From Hyphomicrobiales bacterium (GTDB lineage: Bacteria > Pseudomonadota > Alphaproteobacteria > Rhizobiales > Rhizobiaceae), in assembly GCA_900471485.1 (NCBI GenBank), contig UCEU01000016.1, positions 203,837 to 267,836 of the forward strand: DNA of 64,000 nucleotides. Direction: 5' to 3'. Of the stretch, positions 8,401 to 16,905 are shown one piece after another. Both the position numbers and the translations under genes were made by a program. The first letter of the stretch is position 1. Each line of letters begins with the position of its first letter. The notes under the pieces are model-generated. The model had not been told where the DNA came from. It searched no databases and saw nothing but the letters and a program-made list of their open reading frames with translations.

Positions 8401-9639
8401 TTGCCAACCCCACTCTACCTCCGTCTTCGAACCGAAGACCCGGCCAATATTCTTTCGCCACTCGCTCGGATGGTTCACGACCATTATGAGCGTCGAGCCC
8501 ATGACGCCGAGCGTCGGCGCCAATTTACCGCTGTCGTTCTCCACTTTGGCTATTGGTTGAGTGACCATGTTGTCACTTTGGATAGCTTCACGACCGATCA
8601 CATCGAGTCGTTCCTGGCCGAGCACGAGAACGGGTGCCGTTGCACCAGCTTTTGGAAGATGCGCACGGGGGTAAAGTCGATGCGATACGCATTGAACCTC
8701 GCGGTGAAAATGAGGGCGCTGCGCCTGATCCCGCCCACGAACCTGGCGGCGATCGATTGCGAAGTCCAAGCGTTCGACAAAATGCTCGATGAGGTTTGGG
8801 GCCTGTCCGCAGGCTCACGCCGAAAGCATCGCAATCTCGCCCGGCGACTGCTGCTCCGCTTTGTGAACAATGGCCGTGTCGATATTGCCGATCTCACCCC
8901 TTCGCATATTCGCCAGCTCGTGCTCGGCGGTCGCGGATGGAAGCCTGCAACCATTCGCAGCTATTCCGTCTCGATCCGGTGCTATCTACGGTATCGAACT
9001 CTCTTGGGCGATGATGTCCGGCAGCTAAAAAAAGCCATACCGGCACCTGCGATGAAAACCCCGGCCAAACTGCAAGTCGGCTTCAGCCCGGCGGAGTTGG
9101 AGCAAGTGCTGGGTGCCTCGGCGGAAATCGGCCGAACCCGGAAGAGAGTTCATGCGATCATAAGGTGCCTGGCAGACCTCGGCATGCGATCGATCGAGAT
9201 AACCCGTCTGACACTCGATGACATCGACTGGGAGAAGGGGCTGATATGGGTGCGCTCAACGAAATCGCGTCGGGCCGATCCCATGCCGCTTCCCTATGCG
9301 ACCGGTGAAGCGATCGCCGACTATATAATCCATGAAAGGAAGGCTACGGGACATAGAGAGGTCTTCGTCCGGCATGTGGCACCGCTCGGAGAACCGATCA
9401 CCACACGCTCCGTGCAGCGAGCCGTCTATAGTGTCTACAACCGATTGGGCTGGGACTGCACCAGAGTCCATATCTTCCGTTATACGATCGCCAGCCTTCT
9501 GGTGAACGGCGCTGTGCCGCTGAAGCAGGTTGCGGATCTCATGCGGCACAGGAGCGTCGTGACGACTGCTGCCTATGCTCGCGTCGATCAAAACAGGCTG
9601 GCAGCCGTGGCTCTGCCGTGGCCGGGAGCGAGCGCATGA
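8401..9639 (+). CDS. ritA: tyrosine recombinase RitA
   Basis: First gene of the trio, 412 residues. The N-terminal two thirds are SAM-like/core-binding helices. The catalytic domain shows Arg263 (LGMRSIEI), Lys288 (STKSRRAD), His357 and Arg360 (HIFRYTIAS), His383 (RHRSVVTT) and the nucleophile Tyr392. These cut and rejoin DNA through a 3'-phosphotyrosine link. The start is a TTG at 8401 with AAAGGAG seven bases upstream, 85 bp inside the left repeat. The gene ends in ATGA shared with ritB. Confidence 0.85.
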   Translation: MPTPLYLRLRTEDPANILSPLARMVHDHYERRAHDAERRRQFTAVVLHFGYWLSDHVVTLDSFTTDHIESFLAEHENGCRCTSFWKMRTGVKSMRYALNLAVKMRALRLIPPTNLAAIDCEVQAFDKMLDEVWGLSAGSRRKHRNLARRLLLRFVNNGRVDIADLTPSHIRQLVLGGRGWKPATIRSYSVSIRCYLRYRTLLGDDVRQLKKAIPAPAMKTPAKLQVGFSPAELEQVLGASAEIGRTRKRVHAIIRCLADLGMRSIEITRLTLDDIDWEKGLIWVRSTKSRRADPMPLPYATGEAIADYIIHERKATGHREVFVRHVAPLGEPITTRSVQRAVYSVYNRLGWDCTRVHIFRYTIASLLVNGAVPLKQVADLMRHRSVVTTAAYARVDQNRLAAVALPWPGASA

Positions 9640-10598
9640 CCGGATCAGAAACGATGCTGTCCCGCGCCGAGGCTTACCTCGCTTATCGCCGAAGCCTCGG
9701 CTTCAAGCTCAGAATTCCGGGAAGGATGATCACCTCCTTTGCCCGATATGCCGACAACAGGGGGCACGACGGCGCGCTATCGTCAGACCTCGCGCTTGAT
9801 TGGGCCAAAGCCGAGGCAAAGTTTGCCGATCCGTTCACATGGGCAAGGCGTTTGGAGGTGCTACGGCCATTCGCCACCTTCCTCGCTGCGGAGGACAGCG
9901 AAACCACGTTCCCGGCCTCTAACCCCTTCGGACGCACGAAGCGGCGGCTTGCTCCGCATATCTTCACGGTGGAGGAGATCACGGCGATCATCGCCGAGGC
10001 GCATCACATTCGCCGGGTTCAGGCCGCCGGGACGCTGATGATGCCGGCGCTAATAGGCCTGCTGGCCTCGACCGGGATGCGGATATCGGAGGCGCTTGGC
10101 CTGCGGATTCAAGATCTGGACCTCGAGGCTGCGCAGATTCTGGTGCGTGAGGCGAAATATGGCCGCCAACGACTGGTCGCCCTCCATCCGACGGCTATCG
10201 CCGCGCTCGAGATCTTCTTCGAGCGACGAAACGCGATATTCCCATCACGGCCCGCCGACCCGGTCTTCATGAGTGAGCTGTCGGGCAAGGAGATGAACTA
10301 CATGCACGCCTGGTGTGCCTGGTTCCGGATTACCCAGAGGCTGAGTATCCGACCCCGCGGTGGCCACCCGTTCGTGCGCATCCATGATCTTCGACATAGC
10401 TTCATATGCCGTCGGCTCATTCTCTGGCAGCAAAGCGGAACAGAGATCGATGCGGCGATGATGATGCTGTCTACCTATGTCGGCCATGCCAATCTGCTCG
10501 ATACCTATTGGTACATCGAGAGCGTACCTGAACTGATGGCAATTGCTGGCCACCGCTTCCAAGGAATAGCAGGTTTTGGAGGCGACTTCGATGACTGA
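9636..10598 (+). CDS. ritB: tyrosine recombinase RitB
   Basis: Second gene of the trio, 320 residues from the ATG at 9636, which overlaps the ritA stop as ATGA. Catalytic residues are in place: Arg149 (TGMRISEAL), Lys174 (REAKYGRQRL), His250 and Arg253 (HDLRHSF), His284 (YVGHANLLD) and a tyrosine in the TYWYI stretch (Tyr291 or Tyr293). The overlap implies translation in fixed proportion with its neighbours, fitting a recombinase working as a hetero-oligomer. Confidence 0.85.
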   Translation: MTGSETMLSRAEAYLAYRRSLGFKLRIPGRMITSFARYADNRGHDGALSSDLALDWAKAEAKFADPFTWARRLEVLRPFATFLAAEDSETTFPASNPFGRTKRRLAPHIFTVEEITAIIAEAHHIRRVQAAGTLMMPALIGLLASTGMRISEALGLRIQDLDLEAAQILVREAKYGRQRLVALHPTAIAALEIFFERRNAIFPSRPADPVFMSELSGKEMNYMHAWCAWFRITQRLSIRPRGGHPFVRIHDLRHSFICRRLILWQQSGTEIDAAMMMLSTYVGHANLLDTYWYIESVPELMAIAGHRFQGIAGFGGDFDD

Positions 10599-11595
10599 CA
10601 CGACACCTTCCTTTCCGACCCTGCTGCAGCGCTTCTTCGTTGATCATCTTCGCCAGCAGAGAGCGGTAAGCCCTTGCACGGTCGCGGCCTACCGAGACAC
10701 GTTCAAGCTTTTGCTGGCGTTCGCAGAAAAGAGCATCGGGAAATCACCCACAAGCCTCACCTTGCCCGATCTCAACGCCGATCTCATCTTGGCCTTCCTG
10801 GATCACCTTGAGCGTGATCGGGCCAATAGCGTCAGGAGCCGAAATGCGCGGCTGTCTGCGATCCGGGTCTTCCTCAAGTATACCGCACATGAGGATCTGA
10901 CTGCACTTGCGGTCATTGAACGCAGCCTTGCCGTGCCGCAGAAACGGCATGACACGCAAGTGCTCGGATACCTGACCCGACCCGAGGTCGAGGCGGTCAT
11001 CAACGCGCCCGATCCTAAAACCTGGGCCGGCAGGCGTGACCGGGCACTGTTTGCATTCCTCTACAACACTGGCGCGCGCGTCTCAGAGGCTATCGACCTT
11101 CAGGTCGGTAGTGTCATTCTCGAAACTGCGCCGGTCGTCCACCTGCTTGGGAAGGGGCGGAAGCGTCGGAGCGTGCCGCTTTGGAAAGAAACGGCACGCA
11201 CGCTGAAGCGATGGATGCAGGATCTTGATGATCGCGGGGCGGACGGCCACCTCTTTCCCAACAGCTCAGGCGGGCGCTTGTCTCGCTCCAGCGTAAGGCA
11301 ACGCCTCGACCTCGCCGTCGATGCTGCCGGCGGCGTCGTTCCGTCCATCAAGACGAAGACCGTATCGCCGCATACCTTCCGGCACACCACGGCCATGCAC
11401 CTGCTTCAATCCGGCGTCGATCTGACCGTGATCGCGCTTTGGCTCGGACACGAGGATATCAGCACGACCCATGTCTATATGGAGGCTGACCTCGCAATGA
11501 AGGAGGACGCGCTCAGCCGGCTTCAGCCCGTCAACGCGACAGGCGTTCGCTACCGGCCGCCCGACAAGCTGATGGCATTCCTTCAGGCGCTATAA
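10591..11595 (+). CDS. ritC: tyrosine recombinase RitC
   Basis: Third gene of the trio, 334 residues from the ATG at 10591, overlapping ritB by 8 bp. It has an N-terminal XerC/D-like core-binding domain (LRQQRAVSPCTVAAYRDTF) and a complete catalytic set: Arg163 (TGARVSEAI), Lys188 (LGKGRKRR), His261/Arg264 (HTFRHTTAM), His287 (LGHEDISTT) and Tyr296. This domain arrangement is the most typical of Xer-like integrases among the three. A GC-rich hairpin follows the stop. Confidence 0.85.
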   Translation: MTDTTPSFPTLLQRFFVDHLRQQRAVSPCTVAAYRDTFKLLLAFAEKSIGKSPTSLTLPDLNADLILAFLDHLERDRANSVRSRNARLSAIRVFLKYTAHEDLTALAVIERSLAVPQKRHDTQVLGYLTRPEVEAVINAPDPKTWAGRRDRALFAFLYNTGARVSEAIDLQVGSVILETAPVVHLLGKGRKRRSVPLWKETARTLKRWMQDLDDRGADGHLFPNSSGGRLSRSSVRQRLDLAVDAAGGVVPSIKTKTVSPHTFRHTTAMHLLQSGVDLTVIALWLGHEDISTTHVYMEADLAMKEDALSRLQPVNATGVRYRPPDKLMAFLQAL

Positions 11596-11602
11596 GCAAG
11601 GC

Positions 11603-11626
11603 GCTCCCGGCGTGGCGCCCGGGAGC
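11603..11626. terminator. hairpin between ritC and the DUF6428 gene
   Basis: Arms GCTCCCGG and CCGGGAGC (8 bp, 8-nt loop) lie between two converging genes. There is no T-run, so termination by this hairpin is only probable. Confidence 0.4.
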
Positions 11627-11642
11627 CCACCAGATCGGCGGT

Positions 11643-12158
11643 TCAAGCGCAACACTGAGACGACACACTCGCCGGCCCGCAGCAAGATGATTTGGGCTGT
11701 TCCTTCGCCAGCCACCGATCCCGCGGCTTGCAGCTCGCCGGCCGAGCGGAAAGGGACACTTCGAAGGTGCCGGCGACGAGCCGCGGTGCAGACGCGCAGT
11801 ACAGGGCCATCGGCCGGACTCCGTCGCTAACCTCGAACGTCAGCTTTGCTGTCGGCTCAAGCTGCACACGGTCGGAGACTTTGCGGATGATCGCCGCGAA
11901 CTTGCCGGCCGGCATGTGCGTCCGACCATCTTCGTCGATATCCCAGAGCTGGACGAAGATCTCCGACCAGGCTTCCGGGTTGGCGCCGCAATCGAGCGCC
12001 GAAAACATCCCGGCCTTCACCTCGGTGACGTGATAGCCAGGCCGGACGGGACTGCCATCATAGCTGAACACCAGCGGGGCATTGGGCGCCACCGCAAGCA
12101 CATCGAGGAGATGGCCGAGACTGATGTCGGTCGAAACTGACTTGTCGATCGCGTTCAT
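11643..12158 (-). CDS. DUF6428 family protein, arsenic-island associated
   Basis: The 171-residue product contains PLVFSYDGSPVRPGYHVTEV, a cysteine in LDCGANPEAW, and AKLTFEVSDG, which match DUF6428, a family found almost only in ars clusters. The tail carries two CC pairs (SSCCGPAS, SQCCA) that could bind trivalent arsenic. It is divergent from arsR across a 42-bp gap, so one ArsR site could control both genes. Biochemical role unknown. Confidence 0.85.
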   Translation of the reverse strand: MNAIDKSVSTDISLGHLLDVLAVAPNAPLVFSYDGSPVRPGYHVTEVKAGMFSALDCGANPEAWSEIFVQLWDIDEDGRTHMPAGKFAAIIRKVSDRVQLEPTAKLTFEVSDGVRPMALYCASAPRLVAGTFEVSLSARPASCKPRDRWLAKEQPKSSCCGPASVSSQCCA

Positions 12159-12182
12159 GTGGGTTATCCCTCCATCCAATAG

Positions 12183-12198
12183 TTCAAGGATTGTTGAA
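12183..12198. promoter_or_regulatory. candidate ArsR operator (TTCAA-N6-TTGAA)
   Basis: The inverted repeat TTCAA-ggattg-TTGAA sits 2 bp before the arsR start and within the divergent promoter region shared with the DUF6428 gene. ArsR/SmtB repressors bind dyads of this kind next to their own start. Confidence 0.55.
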
Positions 12199-12200
12199 GT

Positions 12201-12560
12201 ATGGATGAACGTCAAGCCCTTTCATCGTTCGCCGCGCTGTCCCAGGAAACGCGCCTTGCCATCGTCCGGGCGCTGGTCGTGGCAGGGCCTGAAGGATTGG
12301 CCGCCGGCGTGATTGCCGAGCGCATGGGCGTTTCCGCCACCAATGTCTCTTTCCATCTGAAGGAACTCGAGCGGTCGGGATTGATCTCCCAGCGAAGAGA
12401 ATCCCGCTCGATCATATACAGCGCCAGCTATGAGGCGCTCGCCGATCTTGTCAAATTCCTGATGGAGGACTGCTGCGCCGGTCATCCGGTGATCAGGGAG
12501 AATGTCGAGCGTGCCGATGACTGCTGCATCCCGGCCGCCAAGGGTGACGTCGTTGCCTAG
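12201..12560 (+). CDS. arsR: ArsR family arsenic-responsive repressor (first copy)
   Basis: A 119-residue winged-helix repressor: ALSQETRLAIVRALVVAG is the ArsR N-terminal helix pair, and VSATNVSFHLKELERSGLIS is the recognition helix region. Cysteine pairs near the C-terminus (MEDCCAGHP and ADDCCIP) are the likely As(III)/Sb(III) ligands that release it from DNA. It is divergent from DUF6428 and overlaps the MFS gene, so it leads that short operon and probably represses both directions. Confidence 0.9.
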   Translation: MDERQALSSFAALSQETRLAIVRALVVAGPEGLAAGVIAERMGVSATNVSFHLKELERSGLISQRRESRSIIYSASYEALADLVKFLMEDCCAGHPVIRENVERADDCCIPAAKGDVVA

Positions 12561-13755
12561 TTCGAAAATCTCAGCCGGGCTTGTCTCGGCACTCGGCCTG
12601 ACACAGATCATCGGCTACGGCACGCTCTATTACAGCTTCAGTATCCTGGCCCCCGGTATGGCGGCGGACCTTGGATTGTCCCTGGCCGAAGTGTTCGGGG
12701 TGTTCTCCATATCCCTGTTCATAGGTGGCCTGTCGGCCACCTATATCGGCAAGCAGATGGACCGGATCGGTGCTGCCACGATTATGACCATCGGCTCGAC
12801 CCTTGCTGCACTGACGCTCGCCCTATGCGCCTGGTCGCCCTCGGTCGCGATCTTCGCCATCGCCATCATCCTCCTCGAAGTGTCGTCCGGCATGGTTCAG
12901 TATCAGGCGGCATTCGCAGCGCTGGTCGAGAGCGATCCCCGCACGGCCTCCCGCAGCATCACCTATCTGACACTGATCGGTGGCTTCGCCTCAACGATCT
13001 TCTGGCCAATCTCGGCCGCGCTCACCGGCTATCTGTCCTGGCGGGAGATCTATCTCGTCTTCGCGGCGTTGAACCTGTTTCTCTGCATGCCGCTGCACTT
13101 CTGGATCCGAAGCCTTGGACAGAAGACAGGCGACACGGCAACCCGACCGCGCGAGACGGTCATCGGCGCGATCCCGCCGCATGCCCGGCGCCGCGCGATG
13201 GTGGTCGTCTCCTTTGCCTTCGCGCTCCTCGGCTTCACGCTCGCCGCCATCCTTGCCCATATGGTGCCGATGCTAGGATCGATCGGGCTGGGCGCCGCAG
13301 CCGTCGTGATCGGCTCGCTGTTCGGCCCGGCGCAGGTTCTGAGCCGTCTGATCAACATGGTTTTTGGGAAGAAACTGTCGCCGCCTGGGCTTGCGGTCCT
13401 GTCGGCCGTGCTCATCGTCTTCGGCGTCCTGATCTTGCTGATGACAGGCAACTGGTTGCCCGGCGCGGTCGCCTTCGCCATTTGCCTCGGGCTCGGTTCC
13501 GGCATCAACAGCATCGCGCAGGGCAGCCTGCCGCTCTATCTGTTCGGATCGGACGGATATGGTGCGATCACCGGCAAGATGGCTGCCGCCCGTCTGGCGG
13601 TCGGCGCGGGTGCGCCCTTCGTGTTCGCGGCGACCATGGAAAATATCGGGCTGAGCTTCGTCCTCGTGGCAAACGCATGCCTCGGGACGATCAGCATCGC
13701 GGCATTCGTCGCGGTGGCAGCATCCTGCCGGCAGCCTGCCACCGCGACGGCCTGA
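12544..13755 (+). CDS. MFS transporter of the arsenic island (possibly ArsK-type exporter)
   Basis: About 403 residues with roughly twelve hydrophobic segments, starting ISAGLVSALGLTQIIGYGTL, and with an MFS loop motif in GKQMDRIGAATI after TM2. It overlaps arsR and faces arsH, so an arsenical exporter role is likely. An ArsK-like function (efflux of trivalent arsenicals) is a reasonable guess from position and general resemblance but is not proven by motifs. The GTG at 12544 is a tentative start, chosen because it overlaps the arsR end. Confidence 0.7.
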   Translation: MTSLPSSKISAGLVSALGLTQIIGYGTLYYSFSILAPGMAADLGLSLAEVFGVFSISLFIGGLSATYIGKQMDRIGAATIMTIGSTLAALTLALCAWSPSVAIFAIAIILLEVSSGMVQYQAAFAALVESDPRTASRSITYLTLIGGFASTIFWPISAALTGYLSWREIYLVFAALNLFLCMPLHFWIRSLGQKTGDTATRPRETVIGAIPPHARRRAMVVVSFAFALLGFTLAAILAHMVPMLGSIGLGAAAVVIGSLFGPAQVLSRLINMVFGKKLSPPGLAVLSAVLIVFGVLILLMTGNWLPGAVAFAICLGLGSGINSIAQGSLPLYLFGSDGYGAITGKMAAARLAVGAGAPFVFAATMENIGLSFVLVANACLGTISIAAFVAVAASCRQPATATA

Positions 13756-13759
13756 TCCG

Positions 13760-14470
13760 TCAGATCGACTTGAGCGAGACCCGTTTCTCCAGCTCGGCCG
13801 CCTCTTCCTTCCGCTCGCTATATCGGTCGGTGAGGTAGGAAGAGGCATCGCGGGTGAGAATGGTGAACTTCACCAGTTCCTCGCAGACATCGACGACGCG
13901 GTCATAATACGAGGACGGCTTCATCCGGCCATCGGTGTCGAATTCCTGAAACGCCTTCGCGACGCTGCTTTGATTGGGGATGGTGATCATCCTCATCCAG
14001 CGGCCGAGGATGCGCAACTGGTTCACAGCGTTGAAGGACTGACTGCCGCCGGAAACCTCCATCACCGCCAGCGTCTTGCCCTGCGTCGGGCGGACGGAGC
14101 CGAGCGACAGCGGGATCCAGTCGATCTGCGATTTCATGATGCCTGTCATCGCGCCGTGGCGCTCCGGGCTTATCCAGACTTGGCCCTCCGACCACTGGGT
14201 CCCTTCGCGCAGCTCCTGAACCTTGGGATGGCTGACGGGTGCCTCGTCCGGGAGCGGCAATCCGGCCGGATCGAATATCCGCACCTCGCATCCGAGGCGC
14301 TCGAGCAGCCGACGGACTTCGAAGGCAAGCAGACGGCTATACGACACTTCCCGGAGCGATCCATAGAGGATCAGGATCCGTGGCTTGTGGGTGCAGAACG
14401 CCGGGCGAAGGGATTCTGGCGAAATCGGCTGAAGATGGTCGTCATTCAGTGCGGGAAATGTGTCAGACAA
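13760..14470 (-). CDS. arsH: ArsH NADPH-dependent FMN reductase / organoarsenical oxidase
   Basis: The 236-residue product has the flavodoxin-like motif [15 protein letters not shown] for FMN phosphate binding, then [20 protein letters not shown] and [14 protein letters not shown], all hallmarks of ArsH. ArsH oxidises trivalent methylated arsenicals using NADPH. The start appears to be a TTG at 14470 overlapping the end of the glutaredoxin-type arsC frame, with AAGGAAAG upstream. It is last in the leftward operon arsR-arsC-acr3-arsC-arsH. Confidence 0.9.
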   Translation of the reverse strand: MSDTFPALNDDHLQPISPESLRPAFCTHKPRILILYGSLREVSYSRLLAFEVRRLLERLGCEVRIFDPAGLPLPDEAPVSHPKVQELREGTQWSEGQVWISPERHGAMTGIMKSQIDWIPLSLGSVRPTQGKTLAVMEVSGGSQSFNAVNQLRILGRWMRMITIPNQSSVAKAFQEFDTDGRMKPSSYYDRVVDVCEELVKFTILTRDASSYLTDRYSERKEEAAELEKRVSLKSI

Positions 14471-14889
14471 TGCGCTTTCCTTCCTGGTCGAGGACCTGTT
14501 CGCCGTCTTCCTTCGTGAACGGCCCTTTGAAGGCGTCGACCGGCAGAATGTCGAGCACGACCTCCGAAGGGCGAGCAAGCCTGGTGCCGAGCGGCGTGAC
14601 AACGAGTGGTCGGTTGATCAGGATGGGGGTGGCGATCATCGCGTCCAGCAACTGGTCATCGGTGAGGTCCGGATTGTCGAGGCCGAGTTCCGCATAGGGC
14701 GTGCCCTTCTCACGGATCGCTTCGCGGACCGTCAGTCCGGCATCTGCGATCATCTTCGATGAGCTGCTCGCGCGATGGCGGGTTCTGCAGGTACTCGATG
14801 ACGGTGGGCTCGATCCCGGCGGCGCGGATCAGCGCCAGCGTATTGCGAGACGTGCCACAGGCCGGATTGTGATAGATGGTGGCGTCCAT
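14463..14889 (-). pseudogene. arsC: glutaredoxin-coupled arsenate reductase ArsC, frameshifted
   Basis: The first frame (from ATG 14889) reads TIYHNPACGTSRNTLALIRA with the catalytic Cys of the CGTSRNT loop, and runs to LIEDD. The homology resumes one base out of frame at MIADAGLTVREAIREKGTPY and continues through the conserved [17 protein letters not shown] to the end. One extra base near 14754 separates them. Unless the base is an assembly error, this reductase is dead and arsenate reduction falls to the second arsC. Neighbouring genes overlap or nearly touch, as in an intact operon. Confidence 0.85.
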
Positions 14890-14891
14890 GG

Positions 14892-15950
14892 TCAGGGCCT
14901 TTCGATGATGGTGTTGCGGGAAACGGCGGGCGATGCCTCGTACCAACTCTTCGAGCGGTTCACGATCCACACGACCGAGAGCATGACCGGCACTTCGATC
15001 AGGACACCGACGACGGTGGCGAGTGCCGCGCCCGACTGAAATCCGAAGAGGCTGATGGCGGCGGCAACCGCGAGTTCAAAGAAATTGCTGGCACCGATGA
15101 GCGCGGAAGGGCCGGCGACGCAGTGGCGCTCGCCTGCCAAGCGGTTCAACAGGTAGGCCAGCCCGGAGTTCAGATAGACCTGGATCAGGATCGGCACGGC
15201 CAGCAATGCGATGATGGCCGGTTGGGCGATGATCTGCTCGCCCTGAAAGGCGAAGAGAAGCACGAGGGTGGCGAGCAGCGCGACGAGCGATACCGGCTGC
15301 AGCTTCCCAAGCAAGCGGTCGAGCGCGCCTGTTGTGTCATCGGCCGTCAGGTAGCTTCGCAGCACCTGTGCGATGATGACAGGCACGACGATGTAGAGCG
15401 CGACCGACAGGGCAAGCGTCGCCCAGGGAACGGTGATGGCCGAGAGGCCGAGCAGGAGGCCGACGATCGGCGCAAAGGCGACGACCATGATCGCGTCATT
15501 CAAGGCAACCTGCGACAGGGTGAACAGCGGTTCGCCCCGCGTGAGGTTCGACCAGACGAACACCATGGCGGTGCAGGGTGCGGCGGCAAGGATGATCAGG
15601 CCTGCGATATAGGAGTCGATCTGATCCACCGGCAGAAAGGGCCGAAACAGCCAGCCGACAAACAGCCATCCCAGCAATGCCATCGAGAACGGCTTGATCG
15701 CCCAGTTGATGATCAGCGTGACACCGATCCCACGCCAGTAGGAGCCGACCTGCGCCAACGACCGGAAATCGATCTTGAGCAACATCGGGATGATCATCAG
15801 CCAGATCAGGATGGCGACGGGGATGTTCACCTTGGCGATCTCGGCGCCACCCATTACCTGGAAGACGCCGGGCATCAGGTGGCCGAGGGCAACGCCGACG
15901 GCGATGCACAGGAAGACCCAGATAGTCAGGTATCGTTCGAAGGTGGACAT
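14892..15950 (-). CDS. acr3: Acr3 arsenite efflux permease
   Basis: A 352-residue protein of about ten membrane segments beginning MSTFERYLTIWVFLCIAVGV. Family hallmarks include AAPCTAMVFVWSNLTRGEP (with the essential thiolate Cys) and ALIGASNFFELAVAAAISLF. Acr3 expels As(OH)3 across the inner membrane using the proton gradient. The ATG at 15950 shares one base with the stop of the upstream arsC. It is the main efflux route of the island. Confidence 0.93.
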   Translation of the reverse strand: MSTFERYLTIWVFLCIAVGVALGHLMPGVFQVMGGAEIAKVNIPVAILIWLMIIPMLLKIDFRSLAQVGSYWRGIGVTLIINWAIKPFSMALLGWLFVGWLFRPFLPVDQIDSYIAGLIILAAAPCTAMVFVWSNLTRGEPLFTLSQVALNDAIMVVAFAPIVGLLLGLSAITVPWATLALSVALYIVVPVIIAQVLRSYLTADDTTGALDRLLGKLQPVSLVALLATLVLLFAFQGEQIIAQPAIIALLAVPILIQVYLNSGLAYLLNRLAGERHCVAGPSALIGASNFFELAVAAAISLFGFQSGAALATVVGVLIEVPVMLSVVWIVNRSKSWYEASPAVSRNTIIERP

Positions 15951-16477
15951 CAGGCCGACTTTCCCTGTGGCGAGGTCGAACCTTCCATCGCGCCGATCTG
16001 GCGGAGCTTTGTCTCCAGCGCCAGTCGATCGATGGAGGCGAGCGGCAGATTCACAAATGCCAGTATCCGGTTTTTGAGAAAGCGTGCCGCCTGAGCGAAG
16101 GCGCGCTGCTTGTCGATGTCGAGGCCGGAGACCGCAGCTGGATCCTCGACGCCCCAGTGGGCCGTCATAGGATGGCCGATCCACACGGGGCAGGCCTCGC
16201 CGGCGGCGCTGTCGCAGACCGTGAAGATGAAATCCATCTCCGGCGCGCCAGATGCGGCGAACACGTCCCAGCTCTTCGAGGAGAAACCGGTCGATTGATA
16301 GCCGAGCGTTGCCAATTCCTTCAGGGCATAAGGATTGACCTCACCCTTCGGCTGGCTGCCGGCGGAATACGCCTTGAAGAGACCGCCGCCCTCCTTGTTG
16401 AGGATGGACTCGGCGAGAATAGAGCGAGCAGAATTGCCCGTGCAGAGGAACAGCACGTTATAGGTCTTGTCAGTCAT
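15950..16477 (-). CDS. arsC: arsenate reductase ArsC (low-molecular-weight phosphatase type)
   Basis: A 175-residue protein with the P-loop LCTGNSARS (Cys12 in the CX5R loop). Further cysteines in FTVCDSAAGEACPVW fit the thiol relay of thioredoxin-linked ArsC, and the acid loop region (EDPAAVSG) is present. It reduces As(V) to As(III), which Acr3 then exports. It is intact and sits directly upstream of acr3 with a one-base overlap. Confidence 0.92.
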   Translation of the reverse strand: MTDKTYNVLFLCTGNSARSILAESILNKEGGGLFKAYSAGSQPKGEVNPYALKELATLGYQSTGFSSKSWDVFAASGAPEMDFIFTVCDSAAGEACPVWIGHPMTAHWGVEDPAAVSGLDIDKQRAFAQAARFLKNRILAFVNLPLASIDRLALETKLRQIGAMEGSTSPQGKSA

Positions 16478-16514
16478 GGTCGTTGTCCGTGTTAGGTCGG
16501 AGGCCTGTTGAGGC

Positions 16515-16853
16515 TCATGGTGGGCAGCAGGGCGTAAGTTCTGCGATCAGCGGTGCGCAAAGCTCTGTCGAACCGCCACAGCAGTCCTTGAGCAGAAACA
16601 GCGTCAGCTCCCGAAAACCATCGAGATCGGCACGGTAGATGATCGATCGGCTTTGGCGCTCGCTCTTGACCAGTCCGGCACGGGATAGCGTTGCAAGATG
16701 CGCCGACATCGTGTTTTGCGGGACGTCGAGCAGCCGCGCAAGTTCGCCGGCCGGAATGCCGTCGGGTTCGTGGCGCACCAGAAGCCGAAACGTCTCGAGG
16801 CGGGTGTTCTGAGCCAAGGCCGCGAGGGCCGTAATCGCGCTATTGCTTTCCAT
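16515..16853 (-). CDS. arsR: ArsR family repressor (second copy)
   Basis: A 112-residue winged-helix repressor with ALAQNTRLETFRLLVRHEPD and the recognition region VPQNTMSAHLATLSRAGLVK. Cysteines at LKDCCGG, ELCAP and LTPCCPP near the C-terminus are the probable arsenite sensor. It heads the arsC-acr3-arsC-arsH operon. A perfect 12-bp-arm palindrome covers its start codon, implying autoregulation at the initiation site. It differs clearly from the first ArsR, so the two probably serve separate operators. Confidence 0.9.
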   Translation of the reverse strand: MESNSAITALAALAQNTRLETFRLLVRHEPDGIPAGELARLLDVPQNTMSAHLATLSRAGLVKSERQSRSIIYRADLDGFRELTLFLLKDCCGGSTELCAPLIAELTPCCPP

Positions 16854-16878
16854 ATATCCAGAATAATGGATATATGGA
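16849..16878 (-). promoter_or_regulatory. ArsR operator overlapping the start of the second arsR
   Basis: TCCATATATCCA-gaataa-TGGATATATGGA is a perfect inverted repeat with 12-bp arms. The ATG of arsR (16853-16851) lies within its left arm. A TTGACT -35-like box (16882-16887, minus strand) is just upstream, so the repressor would sit over the promoter and transcription start. Confidence 0.75.
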
Positions 16879-16905
16879 CAAAGTCAATCGCCTCGACGTG
16901 AGGCG

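Noticed and set aside
8401..11595. Interpretation of the recombinase trio as a Tn554-type transposase set
   Set aside because: All three proteins are tyrosine recombinases with overlapping genes and long terminal inverted repeats, fitting RIT. Tn554 also includes a non-recombinase TnpC and lacks such repeats.
13050..13848. Open frames opposite the MFS transporter gene
   Set aside because: Composition follows the complementary membrane-protein codons; no independent evidence.
14745..14765. Programmed frameshifting in the glutaredoxin-type arsC
   Set aside because: No slippery heptamer or downstream structure was evident, and such regulation is not known for this family.
15123..16094. 323-codon open frame opposite acr3 and arsC
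   Set aside because: Highly charged, repeat-like translation that arises from the reverse strand of two well-identified genes.
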